NCBI GenBank assembly: GCA_964586595.1
Contig: CAZPHB010000011.1
Coordinates: forward strand, 34,062 to 98,061
Source of the DNA: REEB481 sp964586595
GTDB taxonomy: Bacteria > Bacteroidota > Bacteroidia > NS11-12g > UBA955
Direction of reading: 5' to 3'
DNA length: 64,000 nucleotides
In this document: in pieces, positions 32,237 through 40,911 of the stretch
Layout of the letters: each line of letters begins with the position of its first letter
Numbering within the stretch: the first letter of the stretch is position 1
Notes under the pieces: model-generated
The model's input: the letters and a program-made list of their open reading frames with translations, nothing else
What the model was told of the DNA's origin: nothing
Database searches by the model: none
Program-made: the position numbers and the translations under genes

Positions 32237-33793
32237 ATGTTCGTAATATCGTATCGCAAAGCCTTTGTATTTTTCCTCCTGGCCTTTGTCTCATCCGATG
32301 TTGCAAAAGCAACCCATTTGATGGGTGCCGACATGCAGTATATCCATCTCGGTGCCATGAAATATAAAGTTGTGGCCTCTGTTTACAGAGATTGTCGTGG
32401 AATTCCATTGGGTGTTAATGATGTAATATTCGGCATGTATTCCGGCAACCCCAATACCAGAAGTTGCGGTCAGTTTAAGCTTACATTCCAACGGACCTCC
32501 ATTACCGATATCACGCCCACTTGCAACGCGGTTTCAAAGCCTTGTAGTCCAGTAAATACATCCGCAAGGGGAATGGGTGTAGAGCTTCATATTTATGAAA
32601 CGGTAGTTGACTTTGATTCAACACCCTATAAAAACCTCATCAGTGGAGCATCCTGCTGCAACGTAACCTTTTATATGGAACAGTGCTGTAGGAACGGGGC
32701 TATAACTACAGGTGCTTCAAGCATGAACTTCATAACCTATTGCACGCTTAATTTATGTACAGTTTCCCGAAATGGTAACAACAGCCCTGCCTTTTCGAAT
32801 CCTCCGATTTTCTTTACCTGCTGTAATCAGCCATACCGTTACAACCACGGATTGATAGATACTGTTGATCAGGACTCTGTAGTATTTATCCTTACTACGC
32901 CGCTTATTACGGCTGGGCCTGATCAGGCAACATTTTATACCGCTCCTTTTTCTTACAGATACCCTGTTACACCTTATTGCCCTGGCTCCGGTGGCGTTCT
33001 TTGTTTGCCTGATCCTAAGGCTTCAAACCCTGTGGGTTTTTACTTTGACAGTCTCGGCGCAGATATGATTTATACCCCCACAAAATGTGACGAGGTTGCA
33101 CTTATAGCCGTGGTGGCAAAGGAATACAGAAAAATTGGAGGCAATTGGCTGGAAGTAGGTTCTACTCGTCGTGACATGCAGGTTCTGGTGACGGATTGCG
33201 TTGCCAATATGATACCCGAAATTACAGGCACGGTTGACACCTGTATTCAGGAAGGAGATACCCTTATCTTAAATATCAGAACTAAAGACACCCTGGTGAA
33301 AGGTGTCCAAACTCGTGGCGACTCAGTAAGCATTAGCTGGAATGGAGGTATTAAGGGTGCGGTTTTTACTGTAAATACCGGAAAGAACCCAACAGGTACC
33401 TTGCATTGGATTGCACCCAAGGGCAGTGCCCGGCAGCAGCCATACACCTTCAGCATCTACGCCAGAGATAACAACTGCAACCTCAATGCAGAACATTATA
33501 AGGGTTTCAGGGTGTATGTGGGAAATTGCGGAAAAAGAACCGCAGTGGAACGGTCTCATACGGCAGACCTGAAAATCTACCCTTTGCCTGTGAAGCAGGG
33601 AACCTATCTTTTCCTGCCGGTTTCCGCCCATACTGCCTTTGTGCTGTGCGATTTCTGTGGAAGAATTATGTACACCGGCGCAGCCGAAGAAGGCCGTGTG
33701 AAAATCCCGGAGCATATTCCTTCAGGCGGTTATCTGCTCAAAACCGAATACCTCTTAACGCCGACTATTCAAAGAATTTTGATTGGTGATTAA
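32237..33793 (+). CDS. Large secreted Cys-rich surface protein with T9SS-like tail
   Basis: A 518-residue secreted protein with the signal MFVISYRKAFVFFLLAFVSS and the mature start ATHLMGADMQY, a phrase that recurs in Bacteroidota surface proteins (often annotated gliding-motility associated). It has an unusual number of cysteines (for example CCNVTFYMEQCC and FFTCCNQPY), suggesting disulfide bonds. The last 75 residues (LKIYPLPV, a CDFCGR turn, ending IQRILIGD) look like a type A sorting domain. ATG 32237 is selected because upstream frames contain no signal. Function unknown. Confidence 0.72.
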   Translation: MFVISYRKAFVFFLLAFVSSDVAKATHLMGADMQYIHLGAMKYKVVASVYRDCRGIPLGVNDVIFGMYSGNPNTRSCGQFKLTFQRTSITDITPTCNAVSKPCSPVNTSARGMGVELHIYETVVDFDSTPYKNLISGASCCNVTFYMEQCCRNGAITTGASSMNFITYCTLNLCTVSRNGNNSPAFSNPPIFFTCCNQPYRYNHGLIDTVDQDSVVFILTTPLITAGPDQATFYTAPFSYRYPVTPYCPGSGGVLCLPDPKASNPVGFYFDSLGADMIYTPTKCDEVALIAVVAKEYRKIGGNWLEVGSTRRDMQVLVTDCVANMIPEITGTVDTCIQEGDTLILNIRTKDTLVKGVQTRGDSVSISWNGGIKGAVFTVNTGKNPTGTLHWIAPKGSARQQPYTFSIYARDNNCNLNAEHYKGFRVYVGNCGKRTAVERSHTADLKIYPLPVKQGTYLFLPVSAHTAFVLCDFCGRIMYTGAAEEGRVKIPEHIPSGGYLLKTEYLLTPTIQRILIGD

Positions 33794-33940
33794 AGACCTC
33801 AGGGCCCAGAGGTGCTTTGCCGGAATGCGTTCATGGGTTCTCTTGCTCATGTAATGCGCGGTTTATCAGACAGCCTGCGCTTTCGGTTCATATTGGCCTT
33901 TCATTCCTTCCCAGTAACCCTACAAAGACTTCGAGATCGT

Positions 33941-33970
33941 TTGTACAGAATCAGGAAACAACTATATTTG
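33941..33970 (+). promoter_or_regulatory. Promoter for tRNA-Arg
   Basis: TTG at 33941-33943 and TATATTTG at 33963-33970 are separated by 19 bases, matching the Bacteroidota consensus exactly. The box is 28 bases upstream of the tRNA. Confidence 0.75.
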
Positions 33971-33998
33971 CAGCCCTGTTTTCGAAGACAAACAGTTT

Positions 33999-34072
33999 GG
34001 ACCCGTAGCTCAATTGGATAGAGCATCTGACTACGGATCAGAAGGTTTGGGGTTCGAATCCCTACGGGTCCG
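33999..34072 (+). tRNA. tRNA-Arg (anticodon ACG)
   Basis: A full cloverleaf: acceptor GGACCCG pairs with CGGGTCC plus a G discriminator; D-arm GCTC-AATTGGATA-GAGC; anticodon arm TCTGA-CTACGGA-TCAGA with anticodon ACG (Arg, CGN codons after inosine modification); T-arm TGGGG-TTCGAAT-CCCTA. CCA is not encoded. It is followed directly by a terminator and then by GIY-YIG genes. Confidence 0.96.
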
Positions 34073-34075
34073 CGA

Positions 34076-34104
34076 AAAGCCTCTGCAGAAGCAGGGGCTT
34101 TTTT
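34076..34104 (+). terminator. Terminator after tRNA-Arg
   Basis: GCCTCTGC pairs with GCAGGGGC around AGAA, followed by six T. It ends the tRNA transcript and is copied again at 34412-34440. Confidence 0.85.
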
Positions 34105-34111
34105 ATGGTTT

Positions 34112-34357
34112 ATGTTTTACGTTTATATTCTTTTTTCGTCTGTTTCAAGTCGTTATTACATTGGTCAGACCTCGAACGTTGCGGACCGCTTGCAAAGACA
34201 CAATTCAGGTTATGAAAAATCCACCGCGCCTTACCCACCGTGGAAGCTTTTATTGATCCTGGAGAAACCAACAAGATCAGAAGCGGTGATTTTGGAGCGA
34301 AAATTAAAAAACCTCAACACGAAAGATTTGGAGCAGTTCATAACCAAGTATCGCTGA
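34112..34357 (+). CDS. Small GIY-YIG nuclease-family protein, copy A
   Basis: An 81-residue protein that is a single GIY-YIG domain of the type found as short URI/Slx1-like proteins in many Bacteroidota. The GIY-like FYVYILFSS and YYIGQT strands, the conserved Arg in DRLQRHN, and a Glu in EKPTRSEAVILERKLK (probable metal ligand) are present. This copy ends properly at TAR ... KYR. Activity and target are unknown for these short forms. It begins 7 bases after the tRNA terminator's T-run, so its transcription start is unclear. Confidence 0.85.
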   Translation: MFYVYILFSSVSSRYYIGQTSNVADRLQRHNSGYEKSTAPYPPWKLLLILEKPTRSEAVILERKLKNLNTKDLEQFITKYR

Positions 34358-34365
34358 GTTTGGGG

Positions 34366-34406
34366 TCGCGAGGTGAACTCGCGATGGCGAGCGAAGCCTC
34401 GCCATC
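34366..34406. repeat. Tandem REP-like hairpins
   Basis: Two perfect hairpins in a row: TCGCGAG-GTGAA-CTCGCGA (34366-34384) and GATGGCGAG-CGAAGC-CTCGCCATC (34383-34406). They occupy the junction between the two GIY-YIG copies. They resemble dispersed palindromic elements and their function here is unknown. Confidence 0.65.
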
Positions 34407-34411
34407 CGCGA

Positions 34412-34440
34412 AAAGCCTCTGCAGAAGCAGGGGCTTTTTT
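34412..34440 (+). terminator. Duplicated terminator hairpin (copy B)
   Basis: Same stem-loop as the tRNA terminator, with six T, carried along by the 336-bp duplication. Here it follows the hairpin junction and not a tRNA. Confidence 0.8.
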
Positions 34441-34447
34441 ATGGTTT

Positions 34448-34750
34448 ATGTTTTACGTTTATATTCTTTTTTCGTCTGTTTCAAGTCGTTATTACATTGG
34501 TCAGACCTCGAACGTTGCGGACCGCTTGCAAAGACACAATTCAGGTTATGAAAAATCCACCGCGCCTTACCCACCGTGGAAGCTTTTATTGATCCTGGAG
34601 AAACCAACAAGATCAGAAGCGGTGATTTTGAAGCGAAAATTAAAAAAACCTCAACACGAAAGATTTGGAGCAGTTCATAACCAAGTATCGCCAGGTTTGG
34701 GGTCGGGTTGTTCTTTGTTTCTAACCGTACTCATCCTGATGAACGCTTGA
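34448..34750 (+). pseudogene. GIY-YIG protein, frameshifted copy B
   Basis: Identical to copy A up to the residues around LKRKLKK, then shifted by one extra A in a poly-A run. The frame continues as KPQHERFGAVHNQV and runs into unrelated sequence to a stop at 34750. The catalytic core seems intact but the final helix (normally NLNTKDLEQFITKYR) is lost. Either the product is nonfunctional or slippage on the seven-A run can restore the frame. Confidence 0.8.
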
Positions 34751-35001
34751 CCGTAAAGTTGACAATTCGGCCGCTGAACCCCATTTGAGCGGAATTTTCG
34801 ACTGCATGGTTTAACCCTTCCCATGCATCAATAAGTATTCTCTTTATATGCCCGGGGATTGTTCGGCTTCTCATCCATTAGCTTGAGTTTCTTTGCCCCA
34901 ACATACATCAACTCGTGTTCATCCACCGCAGAAGGGCATTAAAGCCAAGGAACGCGGTCGCCCTTTTTGCCTTTCGCGCCTGCATTTCCTAACTTGCAGG
35001 C

Positions 35002-38000
35002 ATGCTGAGGAAATTCCTGTTTCTTTTCGGATCTAGTGTTTGTTTGTCCGCGAACCTTGCTGCACAATACGTTCAGGTGGGGGAAGGCGGTTTTTCCGGT
35101 TCCAATGCAGGCGGGCCCATGAATTCCACCACACTCAGCAATGCATGGTGTAAATATGCGTATATCTGGCCACAGGCTCTGTTGGGAAACCTGAAACACG
35201 GCGATACCATCCAGTCCATGGAGTTTTACAAGGATGTAAGCACGGCCATGCAGGCTTCACCTTCATTGGCCATTTGGATGGGCATGGCTGATTCAGCCGG
35301 TTTCCCCGGAGTTCCCATTTCATTCAGTGCCGAAACGGCAGGTACAGGAATGGTGAAGGTGTACGACAGAAATCCGGTTTCCGACGTTTCTGGTCCGGAG
35401 GGCTGGAAGAAATTCGCCTTTCACCTGGCTCCTTTTGTGGTGGATACCAACCGCGGGAAACACCTTAAGGTGCTTGTTGCATACAATCAAACGGGCGCAC
35501 AAACAGCAAATATTCCCTGGTGGTACGACAACCGCTTCTCGCTACCCGGACTGGCCATTGGACAAACCCGATTTCAAACAGGAACCGGTACGCCGCTCGA
35601 TACCATGCGCAATGCTTCAGATGTACATCCCAGCATCATTCTGAACTATCCACGCAGCGACAAGGATTTGCTGGTGATGAAACTCTATGCGCTTGGAAAA
35701 CTTCCGGTACCCCTGGGAAATCCGGATACCATCAGGGCTTTGGTGCGCAACGTGGGCAAGCAAACGCTGAGCGCACAGAAAATCTTGGTGCGGAGTAAAG
35801 GAGCAAATGTACTTGCCGACAGCACCGTGTTGCCGGATTTGCTTGCCGGCGAGCAGCGATTCGTAAATCTTCGTGCGCTGGATGCCCAAAACATTGGATG
35901 GGATACGCTTACGGCTACCGCGCTGCGCGATGCCAACCGCCTGAACGATACCGCAGTTTGTGTGCGTATTGCCACATCAAACATCTATTCATACAAAGAT
36001 CCAACGCAGCCTCCGGCAGGCGGTGGTATTGGTTTTAACGGAACCACAGGCGATTTTGTGGCGCGCTTCTCAAGCAATACACCAAAAGCCATCAATCAAA
36101 TCACCATTACCTATGGATTTGGCGGGCAGCCCTGTCGCATCGGCATTTGGGAGCAAAACAAAAGAACAGGTGGCCCGGGTCGCAACATCTGGACCAGCAG
36201 CAGCTTCACCACCCAAACAGGAAATGTGGTTTTACCCGTTTGGCCTCCGGTGAGTGTGAGTGGAGTGTTTTATGTGGGCGTGCGTCAAACCGGAACCCAA
36301 AACGTGGCCTTCGGTTACCAAATGGAAGATCCGGTAAGGCCGCAACATTTCTACTTCGCCGCACCCACAGGCGATACCAACTGGGTTGATTTTGCACCGG
36401 CCGCACCGTTCCGGTTTTTGATAGAACCGCGCATTCAGGCCGATTACGATGTGGCCGCAGAATCTATTTTAGTTCCGAAAAACCGGGACACGCTGGATAA
36501 ATTCACCCTTAAAACCATTGCACCCAAGGCCACCATCTTCAACTATGGCGCGAAAAAAGCCGACAGCGTTTTTGTGACTTTGGAAGTGTGGCGCTTCGGC
36601 ACGAAAATCTATTCCAGCACCAAAAAAGACAGCCTGAGTTCAGGGTTGCGGCGAACCATCACCTTCGATAGTTCCCTGCTTCCCACAGATGTAAGGGAAC
36701 ATCAGGTGATTTTGTACACCCGACTTGCTCAGGATCAGATGGTGGACAACGATACACTGCGCGCTGCATTTTTTGTGGCCGTGCGTCGGGATGTTGCAGT
36801 AGATGCGCTGTTTGAACCATCACAAAGCGCTTATGAATACAAGAAGGATACCATCTGGCCCATAGTTCGTGTTCAGAACAACGGCATTGATGCACAAGGT
36901 CCTTTTGATGTAAAGGCTGAAATCTGGAACTACGGCAAACTGCTGTACAGCAATACGCAAACCGTAACGCTGGGCCCGGAAAAAGGATTGATACAATCTT
37001 TTGCGCCTTATTTCTGTAAGGATACAGGAACGCTGGTATTCAGGGTGTTCAGCACTTTGGCGGTAGATCGATTGCGTGTGAACGATACCCTCAGTACATC
37101 GTTTCGGGTGGACAAAACTACGGATGTAGGTTTCAGCAAAGGTGTTTTCCCTTCGAAAGATACCATGTTGTTTCCCAGCCCGGCATCGTTTGCGCCCGAA
37201 GCCTTGCTGAGCAATTACGGGGTGCTGAGTCAGCTCGATAATTTTCTGGTTTCCTGTCGGATTACCCACAACGGAACACAGGTTTATTTCGATACTACGC
37301 GGGTGCCGTCTTATGTTGGTGCCCCGGGTTTGATCAGCTTTGCCCGAAAGTTCCGACCTGATAAGAAAGGTATTTACCGCATCAGCTTCCAAAGTTTCCT
37401 CCCAGGTGATCAGGAACCTGTAAATGATTCCCTCAGCTATCAGTTTCAGGTGGGTAGGGCGCATGACCAGCAGGCCTTGGAAATCCGCAAACCTGAACCG
37501 GGCGCAGTACTTGGTATTGGCAGCGGTCCGCACCGCATCTGGGCCGTATTCAGAAACAACGGGTTTAAAAAATCTTCCGGCCTGGTGCCCTATTCAGCCC
37601 AGATATGGAAAGATGGGAACATGTCGTACTACAGCATCCGCAGCACCACATTGGATACCGGAGAAACGCGTTTGATCTTGTTCGATTCTTCTTTTGTTCC
37701 CACCTTGCCAGGCATACATCAGGTAAAGGTTTTTGTAAGTGATGTGGAAGATCCCTACCGGGAAAATGATACCATAACAAGTTCGTTTGTTGTGGAGAAA
37801 GAAGTGGATGTTGCGGTTGATAGTATCACCATGCCTGCCGCGGGCAGTGTGTTCCGCGTGAAGCAGGATGCCGTAAAAGCAACAGCCTTCATTTCCAATC
37901 AGGGAAAAAAATCTGTGCAAACACCGTTTCAAACTGCATTTGAAATTCGCGACCCTCTGAACCGCCTGGTTTTTGCGCGTTATGTTTCCGATACGCTTGG

Positions 38001-38745
38001 GCTTAATGAACGTGCCCAACGGATGATGAACGACAGTTTCATCCCAAACATGCCTGGGCGACATCGCCTCTGGGTGTTTACGCGCCTCATTACCGATCAA
38101 TACCGTTTGAACGATACACAGTATGTCGATGTTCAGGCCAATGCTACGGTCGATATTTCCGCTGCCTACATTGAAGCTCCGAATGTGTCGCAGGAATTCC
38201 CCATCCCGGGAGGTACCGCCCCTTCGGTTTGGTTGAAAAATTATGGAAGTGGGTTGGCACCGCCACAAACAAAAGTGTATTTCCATGCTTTTGATTCCGC
38301 CAACGGTGGGCAGGTGTGGGCACAGGAAGAATCGGCGCCGATTTTCAATACCGGCGACAGTGTATTGGTTACCTCATCTGTAATGTGGAACATCAACCAG
38401 GCAAAAACATACCTGTTGCGGTTTGTAGTTGCCGCCCCGGGCGATGTCTATCAAGGCAATGATACCTTGTATGCGTACCTGCGTGCCGTGGATCCGCTCC
38501 GTGTTCATGCGATGTGGGATGCGGCCTTTGTGCTGAAGCCCAATCCTGCGCAACAGGAAGTTCAGGTGCTGATGCCTTTCGGTGCCGTCGGTTCACTCAG
38601 GCTGAACGATGCGGCAGGCCGTGTGTTGTTGCATCTGAAACCCGGGGTTCAAACCATCGACCTGCGCAGTTATGGGAATGGGGTTTATTTCCTGCACTGG
38701 GAAAGTCCTTACGGTTCTTTGGTGAAGCGATTGTTGAAGGAATAG
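35002..38745 (+). CDS. Large secreted repeat protein (six CARDB-like modules) with T9SS tail
   Basis: A 1247-residue secreted protein. A signal peptide (about residues 1-22) precedes an N-terminal adhesin-like half of about 460 residues, then six modules of about 112-116 residues (from about residue 482 to 1163) that begin with a D(V/I)(A/G) strand, continue with an NYG or NNG turn, and close with an NDT motif before the next module. This is the pattern of CARDB-type beta-sandwich domains. A type A sorting domain ends it (KPNPAQQEVQV, DAAGR, LLKE). Likely a long surface or extracellular stalk or adhesin; the ligand is unknown. Confidence 0.8.
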   Translation: MLRKFLFLFGSSVCLSANLAAQYVQVGEGGFSGSNAGGPMNSTTLSNAWCKYAYIWPQALLGNLKHGDTIQSMEFYKDVSTAMQASPSLAIWMGMADSAGFPGVPISFSAETAGTGMVKVYDRNPVSDVSGPEGWKKFAFHLAPFVVDTNRGKHLKVLVAYNQTGAQTANIPWWYDNRFSLPGLAIGQTRFQTGTGTPLDTMRNASDVHPSIILNYPRSDKDLLVMKLYALGKLPVPLGNPDTIRALVRNVGKQTLSAQKILVRSKGANVLADSTVLPDLLAGEQRFVNLRALDAQNIGWDTLTATALRDANRLNDTAVCVRIATSNIYSYKDPTQPPAGGGIGFNGTTGDFVARFSSNTPKAINQITITYGFGGQPCRIGIWEQNKRTGGPGRNIWTSSSFTTQTGNVVLPVWPPVSVSGVFYVGVRQTGTQNVAFGYQMEDPVRPQHFYFAAPTGDTNWVDFAPAAPFRFLIEPRIQADYDVAAESILVPKNRDTLDKFTLKTIAPKATIFNYGAKKADSVFVTLEVWRFGTKIYSSTKKDSLSSGLRRTITFDSSLLPTDVREHQVILYTRLAQDQMVDNDTLRAAFFVAVRRDVAVDALFEPSQSAYEYKKDTIWPIVRVQNNGIDAQGPFDVKAEIWNYGKLLYSNTQTVTLGPEKGLIQSFAPYFCKDTGTLVFRVFSTLAVDRLRVNDTLSTSFRVDKTTDVGFSKGVFPSKDTMLFPSPASFAPEALLSNYGVLSQLDNFLVSCRITHNGTQVYFDTTRVPSYVGAPGLISFARKFRPDKKGIYRISFQSFLPGDQEPVNDSLSYQFQVGRAHDQQALEIRKPEPGAVLGIGSGPHRIWAVFRNNGFKKSSGLVPYSAQIWKDGNMSYYSIRSTTLDTGETRLILFDSSFVPTLPGIHQVKVFVSDVEDPYRENDTITSSFVVEKEVDVAVDSITMPAAGSVFRVKQDAVKATAFISNQGKKSVQTPFQTAFEIRDPLNRLVFARYVSDTLGLNERAQRMMNDSFIPNMPGRHRLWVFTRLITDQYRLNDTQYVDVQANATVDISAAYIEAPNVSQEFPIPGGTAPSVWLKNYGSGLAPPQTKVYFHAFDSANGGQVWAQEESAPIFNTGDSVLVTSSVMWNINQAKTYLLRFVVAAPGDVYQGNDTLYAYLRAVDPLRVHAMWDAAFVLKPNPAQQEVQVLMPFGAVGSLRLNDAAGRVLLHLKPGVQTIDLRSYGNGVYFLHWESPYGSLVKRLLKE

Positions 38746-38799
38746 AGGCCTTCCATGCAACGGCCAATTTACCCGCTCCCGAGGTTTCGCCACCGGCGT

Positions 38800-38807
38800 T
38801 AATTTCG
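38800..38807 (+). promoter_or_regulatory. Candidate -7 box for pyrF
   Basis: TAATTTCG, one base off TAnnTTTG, ends 4 bases before the pyrF ATG, exactly as at mtgA. Confidence 0.4.
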
Positions 38808-38811
38808 CATC

Positions 38812-39627
38812 ATGAATCGCGCTGAACTGAAAGCTCAGATTTTACGGAAGAAGACCTATTTGTGTACCGGACTGGATACCGATCTGGAAAAACTTCCTCA
38901 GGATATTTCCCGTGATATGCGGGGTTTGGTACAATTCAACCGCGACATCATTGCATATACATCGCCGTATTCTGTGGCGTATAAAGTCAATACTGCCTTT
39001 TATGAGCAGTATGGTGCTAAAGGCTGGGAGGCCATGGAGCAAACGCTGGATCTGATTCCCGGCGACACCCTCGCCATTGCCGATGCCAAGCGCGGGGATA
39101 TTGGAAATACCAGCAGCATGTATGCCCGAGCCTTCTTCGACACGCTTTCGTTTGATGCTGTAACGGTGGCACCGTATATGGGCGAAGATTCGATCCGTCC
39201 TTTCCTGGAATTCAAGAATAAATGGATCATTTGTCTGGCTCTAACCAGCAATCCGGGCAGTCGCGATTTTCAATACACGGAGTACGAAGGAAAGAAATTA
39301 TACGAACGCGTGATTGAATCGGTTTGTCGCTGGGGCAGCGAAGAGCAGCTGATGTTTGTTGTGGGCGCCACGCGCGCCGAGCAGCTGTTGGACATCCGGA
39401 GCATCATTCCCAACCATTTTCTGCTCGTTCCGGGAGTAGGAGCGCAAGGCGGCAGTTTGCAGGAAGTTTCTGAAAGTGGACTCAACGATGATGGCGGGCT
39501 TTTGGTCAATGCAAGTCGTTCCATTTTGTACCGATCTTCCGGCCCTGATTATGCCCAGGCTGCCAGAGATGAAGCGCACCGCATGCAGCGGGAAATGGAG
39601 CCTTATGTGTTGGCGTTGGTGCGTTGA
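38812..39627 (+). CDS. pyrF: Orotidine 5'-phosphate decarboxylase (type 2)
   Basis: A 271-residue enzyme that decarboxylates OMP to UMP, the last step of pyrimidine synthesis. The type 2 form (longer than E. coli PyrF) is recognised by ADAKRGDIGNTSSMYA (the KxxD-type catalytic loop), the CTGLDTD opening, APYMGEDSIRPF and the late PGVGAQGGSLQE and NASRSI strands. It has no operon partners of the pathway next to it; pyrC is 15 kb away. Confidence 0.95.
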   Translation: MNRAELKAQILRKKTYLCTGLDTDLEKLPQDISRDMRGLVQFNRDIIAYTSPYSVAYKVNTAFYEQYGAKGWEAMEQTLDLIPGDTLAIADAKRGDIGNTSSMYARAFFDTLSFDAVTVAPYMGEDSIRPFLEFKNKWIICLALTSNPGSRDFQYTEYEGKKLYERVIESVCRWGSEEQLMFVVGATRAEQLLDIRSIIPNHFLLVPGVGAQGGSLQEVSESGLNDDGGLLVNASRSILYRSSGPDYAQAARDEAHRMQREMEPYVLALVR

Positions 39628-39781
39628 AAACGCATGGCTTCGTATCGTTCGGTTGAATCCTGCTGCGCCGTACGTGCTTCTGCTTAAGCAGGGAATTCGG
39701 TGCTTGTTCAGGGCCGTGGGAATCACCTCTTGGCTGATTTGTGACTGAATCCTGCCAGATGCTACAAACAGTGCCGGTGGC

Positions 39782-39789
39782 TATCTTTG
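39782..39789 (+). promoter_or_regulatory. -7 box for the outer-membrane protein gene
   Basis: TATCTTTG matches TAnnTTTG and ends 7 bases before the TTG start at 39797. Confidence 0.55.
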
Positions 39790-39796
39790 CCACCAC

Positions 39797-40891
39797 TTGA
39801 AATCACGGGCGTTTATTTTGGGGCTATGTGCGGTGTTGGGTCATGCCCTGCACGCGCAGCTGGATCATACGGTATTGCAACAAATGCCGCTGCCAGTGCC
39901 TGATTCGGGGAAGTGGAACCTGAGTTTCGAACAACTTGCTTATTTCAAGAACAACGAATACTACACGCCCATCAACCCCGGTCAAACTTGGTTCGGGATG
40001 CAGCTTACGCCGCAGGTGCAATACAGCCCTGCGCCACATGTAATACTCAGCGGCGGAATCATGCTTCAAAAGGAATTTGGCAGTCTGAAAGCGCTGGACA
40101 AGGTGTTGCCACTGCTGAATTTACAGTATCTGAAAGGAAATTGGAAATTGATAGCGGGTAGTTTGTTGGGTCATGTGAACCACAACATGAGCGAGCCGAT
40201 GTATGATTTTGAATCAAGCTTCTATCGCCGCATGGAATACGGTGTTCAGGTCATCCATAAGGGCGACAAATGGCGTTGGGATTCCTGGATAGACTGGCAA
40301 CGAAACATCCGGCGGGAAGATCCCTGGCAGGAACAGTTTACTGCTGCCGGAAATGGCTCAGGACGATTGTTGCACGCCAGAAACTGGAGTTTGTGGATGC
40401 CGCTGCAGTTTACCTTGTTTCACCGCGGTGGGCAGATCAATGTGGGTGCTACGCCAAACATCAGCAAATTAAACACGTCCACCGGCCTGCGCCTCGAATT
40501 GCTGCAGGGCAAACTGGCGCTGGAAAGTCATTTGATGCACAGCTTCGATTTTTCACCACATCCCGTGCAGCCTTGGCTGAACGGTCATGCGTGGTACACC
40601 AATGCTGTTGTTCGCTGGGGGAAATTTTATCGGGCTACCTGCACCTGGTGGCGCGGCACGGAGTGGCAAAGCCCCTTGGGCGGTCCGCTGTTTGGAGGAA
40701 TCAACAACTACGATGTGTACCTCAACGAGCGCATACGGGAATTGTACATGCTCCGCCTTCAGTATGTGCGTGCGCTGGCACCGGGTTTTTATATTGATGT
40801 TCGTTTGGAACCTCATTACGACCGCAACCTTGCAAAAGCCGAATTGTCGCATGGCTTGTTTGTGAGCTATCGAGGCATGCTCAAACGCTGA
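39797..40891 (+). CDS. Predicted outer-membrane beta-barrel protein
   Basis: A 364-residue protein with a signal peptide (about residues 1-20, ending HALHAQ) and alternating hydrophobic or aromatic strands throughout, with many W, Y and F in the pattern of amphipathic barrel strands. I recognise no named family. The start codon is TTG at 39797, preceded by a -7 box, and no ATG precedes the signal peptide. The neighbours are pyrF (same strand) and a convergent patatin gene, which give no functional hint. Confidence 0.65.
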   Translation: MKSRAFILGLCAVLGHALHAQLDHTVLQQMPLPVPDSGKWNLSFEQLAYFKNNEYYTPINPGQTWFGMQLTPQVQYSPAPHVILSGGIMLQKEFGSLKALDKVLPLLNLQYLKGNWKLIAGSLLGHVNHNMSEPMYDFESSFYRRMEYGVQVIHKGDKWRWDSWIDWQRNIRREDPWQEQFTAAGNGSGRLLHARNWSLWMPLQFTLFHRGGQINVGATPNISKLNTSTGLRLELLQGKLALESHLMHSFDFSPHPVQPWLNGHAWYTNAVVRWGKFYRATCTWWRGTEWQSPLGGPLFGGINNYDVYLNERIRELYMLRLQYVRALAPGFYIDVRLEPHYDRNLAKAELSHGLFVSYRGMLKR

Positions 40892-40911
40892 TGGGCCCTG
40901 CCGGTTCCATG

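Larger units (their letters stand above)
34069..34700 (+). repeat. 336-bp tandem duplication downstream of tRNA-Arg
   Basis: Unit A begins at 34069, within the last bases of the tRNA, and unit B begins 336 bases later at 34405. Both contain the terminator hairpin and a GIY-YIG gene and are nearly identical for about 295 bases. The main difference is one extra A in a poly-A run (six A in unit A, seven in unit B). Copy B ends after the TTTGGGGTCG shared with copy A. Confidence 0.9.

Noticed and set aside
33794..33940. Additional small gene or RNA between the surface protein and the tRNA
   Set aside because: Only the tRNA promoter is supported; short frames there lack features.
34373..34447. 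A longer start for the second GIY-YIG copy
   Set aside because: The extra codons come from the hairpin junction and the duplicated terminator.
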